The notes under the pieces: generated by a model | What the model saw: the letters and a program-made list of their open reading frames with translations, nothing else | Databases searched by the model: none | What the model was told of the DNA's origin: nothing | Shown: positions 16,693 through 25,945 of the stretch, one piece after another | How positions within the stretch are numbered: the first letter of the stretch is position 1 | How the letters are laid out: every line of letters begins with the position of its first letter | Assembly: GCA_016208115.1 (NCBI GenBank) | Contig: JACQYR010000072.1 | Span: 1 to 56,677 of the forward strand | Length of the DNA stretch: 56,677 nt | Origin: Desulfarculus sp. | GTDB taxonomy: Bacteria; Desulfobacterota; Desulfarculia; Desulfarculales; Desulfarculaceae | Direction of reading: 5' to 3' | Translations under genes and position numbers: made by a program

Positions 16693-17379
16693 TCAAGCTC
16701 CGTGGTGGTGATCTCCGGGGGGCATCTGAAAGGCGATTGCCCACACCGGCCGGTTGGCTTCCCAACCCAAACCGCGCGGGCCGTTGACCGCGTCCCACAG
16801 GCTGGCAAAGCTGGTGCGGGCGAATTCGAAGTGCATGTCAGCCAGGTAGTTGCGGTATAGCCCCGACGGCAGGCGTTCCACGCCCTCGGCCAGGGCGTCT
16901 TCTTCGCTTATGTCCCACAACCACTGCGCCGCCGCCCGGGCTATTTCCAGGCTGATGCGGCTGCGCTGGCGGGGCCTGTGAATGGCCGGGCGCCACTTGC
17001 CGGGCGGCGCTGACGGCGGGCTGGCCCGGTAGTGCGTCAGGGCCGGGTTGTCGGCCCGGGGCGCCCAGGTTTCCTTCACCCAAATAAAATCGCCGGGCTG
17101 GTGGATGGAACAGACCCGGTGCCAGGTTTCGTCCCCGGGCTCCAACAAGCTGGGCACCTTGAAGTAAGGGCCGGCGCCAAAGATGGAACCGCCGGGGTCC
17201 ACCACGGCGCGGCCCCAGTCCAGGCTGTCCCATAGCGCGCGTCGCCGGCCCCGATAGCCCACGCCCGCCCCGTCCAGGGTGGAGTTGTGCCAGGTGACCA
17301 CCCGCCGGGTCTGGGTCTTGCGCCCGGCCAAGAGGGCCTGCACCATGGCCCCCTTGAACAGCAAGGGGTGTTCCCGCAT
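16693..17379 (-). CDS. Phage ASCH/PUA-like domain protein
   Basis: LLFKGAMVQALLAGRKTQTRRV ... GDFIWVKETWAP ... DALAEGVERL pattern of phage ASCH proteins. Confidence 0.65.
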   Translation of the reverse strand: MREHPLLFKGAMVQALLAGRKTQTRRVVTWHNSTLDGAGVGYRGRRRALWDSLDWGRAVVDPGGSIFGAGPYFKVPSLLEPGDETWHRVCSIHQPGDFIWVKETWAPRADNPALTHYRASPPSAPPGKWRPAIHRPRQRSRISLEIARAAAQWLWDISEEDALAEGVERLPSGLYRNYLADMHFEFARTSFASLWDAVNGPRGLGWEANRPVWAIAFQMPPGDHHHGA

Positions 17380-17386
17380 GGCCGGC

Positions 17387-17935
17387 TCAATCCGCCACGG
17401 CCCAGGGCTGGCTGTGGGCCAGGTGGGTCAGCCAGTTGTGGGCGTATTCCTGGGCGGCCTGGCGGGAGTTGACCGCCATAAGGTTCTCGGCGTTGCGGGC
17501 CTGGGCGCTGGCCGTCCAATTGAAGGAGCCGGCCAGCACGGTGCGCTGGTCTATGACCATCACCTTGTTGTGGGCGATGGCATGGGCCGCGTCCACGTAC
17601 ACCTGCACGCCGGCCTGGGCCAGGCGGCCGGCCTGGCCGCCCTTGGCCGCGCGCTGCCCCTTGTCCACGATAACCGCCACCAACACCCGGCGCTGGTGGG
17701 CGCGTATCAGGGCCTCAGCTCTGGGCTGGCTGGTGAAGCTGTAGGCCTGCACCAATACCGACCCCCGGGCCTTGTCCAGCCTGGCCACCACGGCGGCGGT
17801 CACGTCCTGGCCGGGCGTGAACAGGGGTTGCACCGTGGCGCGCGTGGCCCCGCCTTCTTGGCCATGGGCCGGCGCGGCGGGCAAAAACAGGCATAGGGCC
17901 AGGGCCAGGGCGGCCAGTCGTTTTGCAATGGTCAC
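17387..17935 (-). CDS. Exported phospholipase D-family endonuclease (Nuc-like)
   Basis: Signal peptide, single HKD motif IAHNKVMVIDQRTVLAGSFNWT; GTG start assumed. Confidence 0.8.
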   Translation of the reverse strand: MTIAKRLAALALALCLFLPAAPAHGQEGGATRATVQPLFTPGQDVTAAVVARLDKARGSVLVQAYSFTSQPRAEALIRAHQRRVLVAVIVDKGQRAAKGGQAGRLAQAGVQVYVDAAHAIAHNKVMVIDQRTVLAGSFNWTASAQARNAENLMAVNSRQAAQEYAHNWLTHLAHSQPWAVAD

Positions 17936-18282
17936 GGCAATTCCTCCCGGTGGTTGCAGGGCGCGGCGGGGCGGGAATTGCACCCGCCTGGGATACGTCC
18001 GGGGCTCATTCGTCCCTTTGTCCCGCTTGTTTCGGCCTTGGCCACAGACAGCGTGCGATGCATGAAGCGCCTGGAATGCTTGCGCCCGAGCTTCAACGGC
18101 CCCGACCCCGCTGGCAGGCCCGACCACCAGACCCGCCCACGCCTATGGCGTTTTCCAGCCTCTCGTTCGCGCCTTCCATGGTTATTGCGCCGCATCGGTT
18201 CTGTTCCCTCGCCGGCCTACTCCGTGGGGGCGTGTCACTGTCCACGCCGCCGCCGCGAAAACTCTTGCGTTCACCCTCTATA

Positions 18283-18564
18283 CTATACAAACGTATGCAG
18301 GCTGAAAAGGCCCGCGCCTGCCCGCCGGTTCTTCCACACGCCCCGGCCCCAAACCGCCACGTAGGCCAGGCTCAAGGCCAGCCAGCCCCATTGGCCGTTT
18401 TGCCAGGTGCCCCAAATCCAAAAGGGCTGGGAGGCCAGGCCCAGCAGGTTGCCCACAAAGGCGCGGCCCTGGTGGTGGCTCTGCGCCAGCACCAGGGCCG
18501 GTAGGCCCAACAAGGCCGCGCCCCATTGGGTCAGGTCCGGGGCCATCAGGCGCAGCCCTTGCAA
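18283..18564 (-). CDS. Small membrane protein
   Basis: 93 aa hydrophobic ORF in prophage early region. Confidence 0.45.
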   Translation of the reverse strand: MQGLRLMAPDLTQWGAALLGLPALVLAQSHHQGRAFVGNLLGLASQPFWIWGTWQNGQWGWLALSLAYVAVWGRGVWKNRRAGAGLFSLHTFV

Positions 18565-18896
18565 CCCAGGGCCATGATGATTGCAAGGCTTATGAGCAGC
18601 CGGCCCAGAAGGCGCAGGCCGCGCGCGGCCAGGGAGGCGGGGGCCGGGCCTGGTCCCTGGGGGGGAGGAACCAAGGCCACGGCCCCCGCCTTGGGGGGCT
18701 CGTATTGTGGGCAGGGGTTCACAAAGGGCCGCCAGGTCTCCGGCCGCAAGGGGTCCACGTTGGCGGGGTCAAAGCGCGGCGGTTGCTCGCCAGCTTCCAC
18801 CAGGAACACCCGGGGCAGGCCCGGGGCCGCGCTGACCAACTGGGGTGGCAGCGCGGGCCAAGCTTGGCCTTGTTGAATCGCGGGATCGGCCATCAC
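18546..18896 (-). CDS. Hypothetical proline-rich protein with C-terminal TM helix
   Basis: 116 aa, LLGRLLISLAIIMALGCKGCA C-terminus; overlaps parB start region. Confidence 0.45.
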   Translation of the reverse strand: MMADPAIQQGQAWPALPPQLVSAAPGLPRVFLVEAGEQPPRFDPANVDPLRPETWRPFVNPCPQYEPPKAGAVALVPPPQGPGPAPASLAARGLRLLGRLLISLAIIMALGCKGCA

Positions 18897-20080
18897 CCTT
18901 TACTCCCGGCTGGGGTGGGTTCATCAGGCGCCCACCCGACTCCCCCGCCCAGCCTTTCCAAGAGTTCAGCAAAAGCGCCAGGGTCGCCGGCCTGTCCGTC
19001 GGCGGCCTCCTGGCGGGCCAATACCAATTGCGCGGCCAACTCGCTGGGGTGCAAGGGTTGGCCATCGTCGTATAAATCGCGGCCCAGGGCCGCCCGCGCC
19101 TGGGCCATGCCTTCCCGGCGCACCAGGGCCAACAACCGCGCGCGCAACTCCGGCGTCCAACGCTGGGCGTCGGCGTGGGCGGCGCGCTTCAGGTGGTGAA
19201 ACAGCCGGTCCAAGGCGCGGGCCATGGGTTGCAGGCTGTGCCGGGCGTAGGCCCGCTGGCGATAATTCAGGCCGTCCAGGTCCAGGGCCGTCAATTCGCC
19301 CGCTAGTTGTTCGGCGCGCCGAAACAAGGCGTCTACCCGGGCCAGCCCGCTGTCGCCCTCGCGGGGTGGCTTAGGCTTGGCCGGCGCCTTGGCGGCGGGC
19401 AGGCGGCGCAAAGCCCGCAGATCATCGCTGTTCATCTGGCCGGCGGCCACGTTATTGGCCAATACCTCGATACGCCCTGGCCCCTGCTTGGCCAACTCCA
19501 CCAACACCCGCTGGGGGAACTTGTCGGGATTGGCCGCCACCAGTTCCTTGACCCCGGCCAGCTTGGCCAGGCTCAGGATTTCGGAAACCGTGCTCTTGGC
19601 CTTGCCCGCCACCTTGGCCAATTGCCCCAGGCTTAGCCCTCGTTCCTGTTGCAAGCGGGCATAAGCCTCGGCCTCTTCCAGCGGGGTCAGGTCGCGGCGG
19701 TGCAGGTTCTCGATCAAGGCCAATATGGCCGGGTCGCCGGCGGTGACCGTGCAAGGCACGCGGGTAAGCCCTGCCAGGCGGGCGGCGCGCAAGCGGCGCT
19801 CGCCGGCCACCAACACCACCTGGCCGCCTTCCACCCGCACCAACAAAGGCTCCAACAAACCATGCTCGCCTATGCTGGCGGCCAGGGCCTGCAAGGCTTC
19901 CTGGTCGAAGTGGCGGCGGGGCTGCTGGGGGTTGGCGGCTATGCGCGCCGGGTCAATCTCCAGGAAGCGCCCGGCCGCCGGCGCCGCCGTTGGCGCGCCC
20001 GGGCCAAGGCCCAGGCCGCTGGCCAGGCTGGTGGCCAGGCTTATGGGTTGCCCGGCCAGCTTGTCGGCTAGGCCGGCCAT
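18893..20080 (-). CDS. parB: ParB partition protein (prophage)
   Basis: [83 protein letters not shown]. Confidence 0.92.
   Translation of the reverse strand: MAGLADKLAGQPISLATSLASGLGLGPGAPTAAPAAGRFLEIDPARIAANPQQPRRHFDQEALQALAASIGEHGLLEPLLVRVEGGQVVLVAGERRLRAARLAGLTRVPCTVTAGDPAILALIENLHRRDLTPLEEAEAYARLQQERGLSLGQLAKVAGKAKSTVSEILSLAKLAGVKELVAANPDKFPQRVLVELAKQGPGRIEVLANNVAAGQMNSDDLRALRRLPAAKAPAKPKPPREGDSGLARVDALFRRAEQLAGELTALDLDGLNYRQRAYARHSLQPMARALDRLFHHLKRAAHADAQRWTPELRARLLALVRREGMAQARAALGRDLYDDGQPLHPSELAAQLVLARQEAADGQAGDPGAFAELLERLGGGVGWAPDEPTPAGSKG
19310..19323. promoter_or_regulatory. Palindrome TTCGGCGCGCCGAA, candidate parS-like site 4 (inside parB)
   Basis: Perfect 14-bp palindrome. Confidence 0.4.
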
Positions 20081-20826
20081 ATGCCCTCCACCTCGGCGGC
20101 CAAGGCCTGGAAGTCTTGCGCGCCCTGGCTGCGTGGCGAATAGAGGGCCACCGGCTTCTGCATGATGGCGGCTTGGTTGATGGGTTCGTTTTGGCGAATG
20201 CGGGTATTCAACATGGCCGCGCCGGCCTGGGCCAGTTGCCCGTTCAACCAGGCGGCCACGGCCCGGCGGGGGTTGTGCTTGTTGACCAGGAAGCGGTATT
20301 GCCCGGCAAAGCCCTGGCCCTGGGCCAACAGCCGCACCGTGCCCAGGATGGTGGCCAGGCCCTCCAGGGCGTAGCGGCCGGCCTCGATGGGCGCTATAAC
20401 CAAATCCGCCGCGCGCATGGCCCCCAGGGTCAGTTGCCCCAGGCTGGGGCGGCAGTCCACCACGGCGTAGTCATAGGCCAAGCCCTTCAAGGCCGCGCCC
20501 AGGGCCTCCAGGCCGTCCAGGCGTTCGTAAAGCCGGGCCTCGGTGGTTTCCATCACCACGCCGTCGCTGGGGGCCACGGCCAAGCCGGGCACCGCCGTGC
20601 CCCTTGCGGCCTTGGCCAGGGGCGCGCCGTAGAGCAGGGCGTCGGACAGGGGGTAATCACCAGCCGCGCCGGCCGCCAGCCCCAGGCCCTGGGCCAGGTT
20701 GCCTTGGGGGTCCAGGTCCAGGGCCAATACCTGGCGCCCCTTCAGGGCCAGGCAGGCGGCCAGGTTCAAGGCCACGGTGGTCTTGCCCACCCCGCCCTTT
20801 TGGTTGGCTATGGCGATAACCCGCAT
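20068..20826 (-). CDS. parA: ParA partition ATPase (prophage)
   Basis: [27 protein letters not shown] deviant Walker A. Confidence 0.92.
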   Translation of the reverse strand: MRVIAIANQKGGVGKTTVALNLAACLALKGRQVLALDLDPQGNLAQGLGLAAGAAGDYPLSDALLYGAPLAKAARGTAVPGLAVAPSDGVVMETTEARLYERLDGLEALGAALKGLAYDYAVVDCRPSLGQLTLGAMRAADLVIAPIEAGRYALEGLATILGTVRLLAQGQGFAGQYRFLVNKHNPRRAVAAWLNGQLAQAGAAMLNTRIRQNEPINQAAIMQKPVALYSPRSQGAQDFQALAAEVEGIWPA

Positions 20827-20828
20827 GT

Positions 20829-21293
20829 TTACTTGCTCCCCGCGTGATTGGCCTTGGCCTCCAACAACACCGCCGCCCGCAGGCAAGCCAGGGCCTGGGC
20901 CGCCTCGTTGATTTCCTGTAGCGCCTGCTCGGGTTCATCAAGCTTGCCGTCGGCCAGGTCGCTGCAAAGCTGCTGCAACACGTCGGCGCATTCCCGGGCC
21001 GCCGTGGCCATGGATTGATGCAGGCGCCCCAAGCCGGCCGCGCGCGGCAACTCAAAGGCCACGCGCCCCAGGGCCGTCTCCATGTAGTCAAGCGCGGCAA
21101 AATCTTTGGAGCGCGCCGTGATGTACACCAGGGTGTCCAGGCCCAGCTTGGCGCCATGGTCGGTGGGGTACATCTCGCGGGAAAGCGTGGTGTAGCCCTT
21201 GCCGGCGGCTTCGGCCAATTCCTCCAACGGCACCCCGGAACGGGCGGGTATCCCGTGTATCAGTTTGCGTAGCGTGGCGGGCTGGAAAAGCAT
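20829..21293 (-). CDS. CII (CP76)-like phage regulatory protein
   Basis: 154 aa; [33 protein letters not shown]. Confidence 0.55.
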   Translation of the reverse strand: MLFQPATLRKLIHGIPARSGVPLEELAEAAGKGYTTLSREMYPTDHGAKLGLDTLVYITARSKDFAALDYMETALGRVAFELPRAAGLGRLHQSMATAARECADVLQQLCSDLADGKLDEPEQALQEINEAAQALACLRAAVLLEAKANHAGSK

Positions 21294-21356
21294 TGGATTC
21301 CCCCCGTGCCTATCTAATTGCCGCCTGGCGCGCGCGGGTGCAGGCTGGCCACATGG

Positions 21357-21566
21357 CTAGGCCTGGCCGCTTGCCTGGGCGGGGGCATCCGTAATACACT
21401 GTCCCACAGGCGGGCCAAGGACTTGCTGGGCGCGGTCCATGGCGGCCACGCGCAGGAAGCTGCTCAAGGTGCGGTCTTCCCGCTTGGCCGCGTGCTCTAT
21501 GCGCGCCCGCTGTTCCGGGCTCACCCGGAAGCTGATGGAAGCCTCGGTTTCCAGTTGCTTGGCCAT
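21357..21566 (-). CDS. Ribbon-helix-helix protein
   Basis: EASISFRVSPEQRARIEHAAKREDRTLSSFLRVAAMDRA. Confidence 0.6.
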   Translation of the reverse strand: MAKQLETEASISFRVSPEQRARIEHAAKREDRTLSSFLRVAAMDRAQQVLGPPVGQCITDAPAQASGQA

Positions 21567-21647
21567 GTGCTCACCTGTTCCCGTGGTACTTGGTTAGGCA
21601 GAGTATTACGCGCATGCGTGTTATGTGTCAACCAGAAAAATAGCGTC

Positions 21648-22127
21648 ATGAGTGTTTTTATTGACAAGGCTGGTTTTCTAGAACGGTTAGAAAGCGTTAG
21701 ACGCTCTGCTGGCCTGTCCAAGGGCGAGTTCGCCCAACGTGTCGGCGTGGCTCAAATTTTTTCGCGTTATTCCGAGCCCAAACCCGGCCAGAAAGAACGA
21801 AAGGTAAAGGCGCCCAGCGTAGAAACCCTCCTCGTTATCGCCGCAGAATTCCACACAAGCGTGGATTGGCTGCTAACTGGGCGCGCGCCGGAACAACACG
21901 CCACGGCTGGCAAAACGGGGGCAGTACCCCCCGCGCCCGCATGGATGCAAGATTTGATGCCCCGCCTGGCAAAGCTGGACCCAAAAGGCCAGTCTTTGGT
22001 GCGCGGCACCCTGGAGGGCCTGTTGAACAGCCTGGCCCCCCAGCAACCCACAGCCGATGCCCAGCCCCCTCCCGTTGAAGCCAAAACGGGGACGGGTGGG
22101 CGAAAGGCCAAGAGGGCGACCGGCTAG
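21648..22127 (+). CDS. XRE-family HTH repressor (CI-like)
   Basis: LERLESVRRSAGLSKGEFAQRVGVAQIFSRYSE...PSVETLLVIAAEFHTSVDWLLTG; divergent from early operon. Confidence 0.75.
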   Translation: MSVFIDKAGFLERLESVRRSAGLSKGEFAQRVGVAQIFSRYSEPKPGQKERKVKAPSVETLLVIAAEFHTSVDWLLTGRAPEQHATAGKTGAVPPAPAWMQDLMPRLAKLDPKGQSLVRGTLEGLLNSLAPQQPTADAQPPPVEAKTGTGGRKAKRATG

Positions 22128-22466
22128 GCGCCCATTGGGCCAACGGCGCCGGGGGCGCAAAGGGGTGGAAGGGCTTTGATGGGGGGTGCCCGGCCTCGGA
22201 AGGTGCGGAGGCCGGCGAAGGGCAAAAGCCCACGCCAGGCCGTAAGCCCCATCTTCGGGTACTCAATGGGGGGAAACCTAGCAAGCCATTGACGGAACAG
22301 TGAACCGCCCCGTGCCCGCCGGGGCGGCGGGAGGCGAACATATTTTGTTGCCGGAGGTTACTAAAGCCGGCATACTTGAAAAATACAACAGATTGTTTTT
22401 GCATGATGTTCCCGATGCCACCGCACGGGGATGGACCTGTTATTTGCAAGACTTTATGGAGGCCCC

Positions 22467-22679
22467 ATGAAGTTTCGAGTGTTGATGGAGCGTGATGAAG
22501 ACGGCGTGTTCGTTGCCACGGTGCCAGCCCTGCCCGGCTGCGTTTCCGACGGCCGAACCCTGGCCGAGGCCAAGGCGAATATCCAGGAGGCCATCAAGCT
22601 CTACTTGGAAAGCCTGGCCGCCCACGATGAACCCATACCGCCCCCCATCCCCGAGGAGTTGATAGAGGTCGCCCTGTGA
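22467..22679 (+). CDS. hicB: HicB-like antitoxin
   Basis: MKFRVLMERDEDGVFVATVPALPGCVSDGRTLAEAKANIQEAI. Confidence 0.85.
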   Translation: MKFRVLMERDEDGVFVATVPALPGCVSDGRTLAEAKANIQEAIKLYLESLAAHDEPIPPPIPEELIEVAL

Positions 22680-22906
22680 CCAAGCTTCCAGTGGTTTCAG
22701 GCCGGCGCTTGGTGGCGGCCTTGGCGGCCATGGGATACCGCCTGGATAGGCAACGGGGCAGCCACATGATGCTGCGCCAAGATGATCCCCCCTTCAGGCG
22801 TCTCACAGTCCCGGATCACGCCGAGTTGCCCAAGGGCACGCTTAGGGCCATACTCCGCGAGGCCGGACTCACAGTTGACGAGTTGCTTGGCCTGTTGCAA
22901 GGCTAG
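22676..22906 (+). CDS. hicA: HicA-like toxin
   Basis: LVAALAAMGYRLDRQRGSHMMLR...TVPDHAELPKGTLRAILREAGLT; overlaps hicB, GTG start. Confidence 0.85.
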   Translation: MTKLPVVSGRRLVAALAAMGYRLDRQRGSHMMLRQDDPPFRRLTVPDHAELPKGTLRAILREAGLTVDELLGLLQG

Positions 22907-23063
22907 GGGCTGCAAGGCTAGGGCTTGACACCCATGTCGGCCGGGGATAGCATGCATCCATCAGGCGCCCACCTGAACCCCCCGCCCAGCCCGGAGTTGC
23001 TCCGGGTTGGGCGATCTGCTTTCAGCGCATACGGCCAGCCAGTTTGCCGCCTGGGGGCTCTGC

Positions 23064-24278
23064 ATGCGGGGTAAGGTCATCGCCCGCCAGCGGTGCCCCG
23101 TGTGCGGCCAGGCGGGGCGCTATGCCGTTAGGGACTTTGGTCCCGGTCGGCAGGCCCTGGTTTGCCAGTGCGGTCAGCACATCTCCGACCGGCCCGAGAT
23201 AGAGCTAATCCATAAACGCAAACGCCTGCGCATCACCCATGGGCAGGACGGCCAGCGCTTCCGCCTGTACGAGCATGCCGCCAGGGCTCTGGGCGTAATT
23301 CGCGACCAGATTGAGCGCGGCGCCTTCTATGCCGAAAGCTGGCAGGGTACCCGCGCCAGCGGCTTGGTATGGGAGAACTATGTTTCCGCCTGGTTGGAAC
23401 GCCAGCGGATCAAAATGCCCGAAGGCACCTACAACACCACCGAGGACCGCTGCAAGCACCTTGCCTGGTTCAACGGGCTCAACGTCCGCGAGTTGCGCAA
23501 CGGGCACCTGGAAGATTTTGCCGTACACCTCAGCCAGGGTCGCCTCAAGCCCTCCACCCAGGGAGCGGTGATAGTCACCTTACGGGCCATCCTGAATGGG
23601 GCCTATCGGCGGGGCGACATAGAGAAGCCCCTAACAGTGCCCCTGCCCGCCCTGCCCCATCATCCTCGCAAGCACTTGACCGCCGAACAACAGGCCTTGG
23701 TCCTGAAACACATCCTGGAGGAAGACCAGCCCATCTTCTTGTTCCTCATGCAGTTCGGCTGCCGGGTGGGCGAGGCCTGCGCCCTGTGCTGGGACATGGT
23801 GGACCAGGCGCGGAGCCAGTTCCTGATTGCCCGCACGCACAGCGCCTGCCGTTGGCTTGACTCCACTAAAACCCGGAAAGACCGTCCCATGCCGATAATG
23901 GGGTGGTTCGAGGGGTGGCTATCGCGGCAGGAGCCGGCGGTGGGCAGAGTTCCAGTGTTCATCAACCCCGATGCCTGGACCAAGGAGCGTAACTACAACA
24001 ACACCTGCCTGGCCCGGCTATGGAAGCAGGCGCTTAGGGCCGCGGGCCTGGAGCACGTACCGCTTAAAAACGGAACCCGCCACAGCTTGGGCTTTGCCCT
24101 ACGCCATGCCGGGGCCGACATGGATGGAATAGCCCGCGTGCTGGGGCACTCCAATCCCAAGACCACCAGAGTCTATGTCGAGGATGATTTGGCGGCTACG
24201 GCGGAACTTTTAGGCAACGTGAACAGGGCGCGCGTGATTAGGCTTGCTGACCAGCGGATGACCAAGCCAAAAAACTGA
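23064..24278 (+). CDS. Tyrosine recombinase/phage integrase with N-terminal zinc-ribbon-like segment
   Basis: GCRVGEACALCWDMVD, NGTRHSLGFALRHAGADMDGIARVLGHSNPKTTRVYVE. Confidence 0.9.
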   Translation: MRGKVIARQRCPVCGQAGRYAVRDFGPGRQALVCQCGQHISDRPEIELIHKRKRLRITHGQDGQRFRLYEHAARALGVIRDQIERGAFYAESWQGTRASGLVWENYVSAWLERQRIKMPEGTYNTTEDRCKHLAWFNGLNVRELRNGHLEDFAVHLSQGRLKPSTQGAVIVTLRAILNGAYRRGDIEKPLTVPLPALPHHPRKHLTAEQQALVLKHILEEDQPIFLFLMQFGCRVGEACALCWDMVDQARSQFLIARTHSACRWLDSTKTRKDRPMPIMGWFEGWLSRQEPAVGRVPVFINPDAWTKERNYNNTCLARLWKQALRAAGLEHVPLKNGTRHSLGFALRHAGADMDGIARVLGHSNPKTTRVYVEDDLAATAELLGNVNRARVIRLADQRMTKPKN

Positions 24279-24297
24279 CAAATTTATTCATTCTATT

Positions 24298-24615
24298 TCA
24301 GCCATTTATCCTGGCGCCGCAATAGGGGCAATACTTAAAGTCTTGCCTTAGCTCTCCCCCGCAGAAGCGGCAGGCCGCCGGCCCGGGCTGGGGGGTTTCT
24401 TGGTTGCGAGGAGTGGCTGGCCGTGGCGCCGGGGCAGTGGTTTGGACTTGGCCGCCGCAGGCCTGGCCACAGCGGGTGCATTGCCAAAAGGGCTCGCCGC
24501 GCCTAATTGGAAAAAGGGGAATGAAGAACAGGCTCAGGTAGTAGTCCTGGCGCTGTTGCTGGCAGGTGTTGAGGCCGCAGGAGGGGCAGGGGCGCTTGGC
24601 GCCCTCCAGCTCCAC
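24298..24615 (-). CDS. Zinc-ribbon protein
   Basis: CPSCGLNTC...CTRCGQACGG...CRFCGGELRQDFKYCPYCGA. Confidence 0.7.
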   Translation of the reverse strand: MELEGAKRPCPSCGLNTCQQQRQDYYLSLFFIPLFPIRRGEPFWQCTRCGQACGGQVQTTAPAPRPATPRNQETPQPGPAACRFCGGELRQDFKYCPYCGARING

Positions 24616-24669
24616 GGTCTTGGGTTGCAGTCCGCCGATTAGGAAGAAGGCCGCACCTCGCCCTTTCTA

Positions 24670-25860
24670 TCAGAAGATCGCCGCCGCGAACTCCTGGGGG
24701 TCGAAGGGGCGTAGGTCGTCCAGGGACTCGCCCACGCCCACGAAGCAGATGGGTAGCCGCATGGCCTCGGCGATGGCCACCACCACCCCGCCCTTGGCGG
24801 TGCCGTCCAGCTTGGTCAGCACCAGGCCGGTCAAGGGCACGGCCTCGTGAAAGAGCCTGGCCTGGCTTAGCGCGTTCTGGCCGGTGGTGGCGTCCAGCAC
24901 CAGGAGCACCTCATGCGGGGCGCCTTCCAGGCGCTTGCCCAGCACGCGGTGAATCTTCTTCAGCTCCTCCATGAGGTTGACCTTGGTGTGCAGGCGGCCG
25001 GCGGTGTCTATGATGACCAGGTCGCGGCCCCGGTTCTGGGCCGCCTCCACGGCGTCATAGGCCACGGCCGAGGGGTCGGCCCCGTGCTTCTGGCGCACGA
25101 TGGGGCAGCCCACGCGCTCGGCCCATATCTCCAACTGCTCGGCGGCCGCGGCCCGAAAGGTGTCACTGGCCCCCAGGAGCACCTTGCGTCCCTGCTGTCC
25201 GAAGTAGTTAGCCAGCTTGCCGATGGTGGTGGTCTTGCCCACGCCGTTGACCCCCACCACCATGATGACGTGGGGGGCGTTGTCGCGGCTGGGCACCGGC
25301 GCCACGTTGGTCAGCACCCGCTCCATGCCGGCGCGCAGGGCGGCCTTGAGGGCCAGGGCGTCCTTGAGCTCCTGGCGGCGCACCTGGCCGCGTAGGCCCT
25401 CGATCAGCTCCAGGCTGGTCTTGACCCCCAGGTCGGCGGTGACCAGCACCTCCTCCAGCTCGTCAAGAAGCTCATCGTCTATCTTGCGCCCCAGGGTCAG
25501 GCGGTCTATGGAGCCGCTGATCTTCTCGCGGGTCTTGCCCAGGCGCTCGGCCAGGCGGGCCAAGAAACCCTTCTTCTTCTCGGACGGGGGCGGCCCCTGA
25601 TCCTCGGCCGGGGCCAGGGTTGTGTGCTCTTCGGGAGTTGGCTCGGCGGGCTCCTGGGCCAGGGGCTCTGCTGGGGCCCCGTAGGGTACTTCGGGTTGCC
25701 CCTCGGATGGCGCCTCGGGCTGGGGCTCAGGCTGGGATGGCGCCTGGCCCAGGTCTTGCCCAGGCTCCAGGGCCTGTTCCGGGGCCTCCTCGGAAGAAAC
25801 CGGGGGCGGGGCTTCTTCCGGGGGAGCCGGCTTCTTTTTCCAAAAATTTAATAGGCCCAT
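24670..25860 (-). CDS. ftsY: Signal recognition particle receptor FtsY
   Basis: MVVGVNGVGKTTTIGKLANYF, DTAGRLHTKVNLMEELKK, TKLDGTAKGG. Confidence 0.95.
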   Translation of the reverse strand: MGLLNFWKKKPAPPEEAPPPVSSEEAPEQALEPGQDLGQAPSQPEPQPEAPSEGQPEVPYGAPAEPLAQEPAEPTPEEHTTLAPAEDQGPPPSEKKKGFLARLAERLGKTREKISGSIDRLTLGRKIDDELLDELEEVLVTADLGVKTSLELIEGLRGQVRRQELKDALALKAALRAGMERVLTNVAPVPSRDNAPHVIMVVGVNGVGKTTTIGKLANYFGQQGRKVLLGASDTFRAAAAEQLEIWAERVGCPIVRQKHGADPSAVAYDAVEAAQNRGRDLVIIDTAGRLHTKVNLMEELKKIHRVLGKRLEGAPHEVLLVLDATTGQNALSQARLFHEAVPLTGLVLTKLDGTAKGGVVVAIAEAMRLPICFVGVGESLDDLRPFDPQEFAAAIF

Positions 25861-25945
25861 GGTCCTCGGGGGGTTGAAATGGCAACGGACGGTGCGCCGT
25901 CAGCGCGCCCCGTCCGTAGCATGGTATAGAGGGCGTTAAGCCGCG

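Noticed and set aside
22128-22430. tmRNA, RNase P or SRP RNA
   Set aside because: Diagnostic conserved motifs of these RNAs absent; left as unclassified structured region
22897-22925. Short duplication TGCAAGGCTAGGGGC / TGCAAGGCTAGGGC at the hicA stop
   Set aside because: Only ~15 bp and lies at the stop codon; probably simple slippage, no clear function
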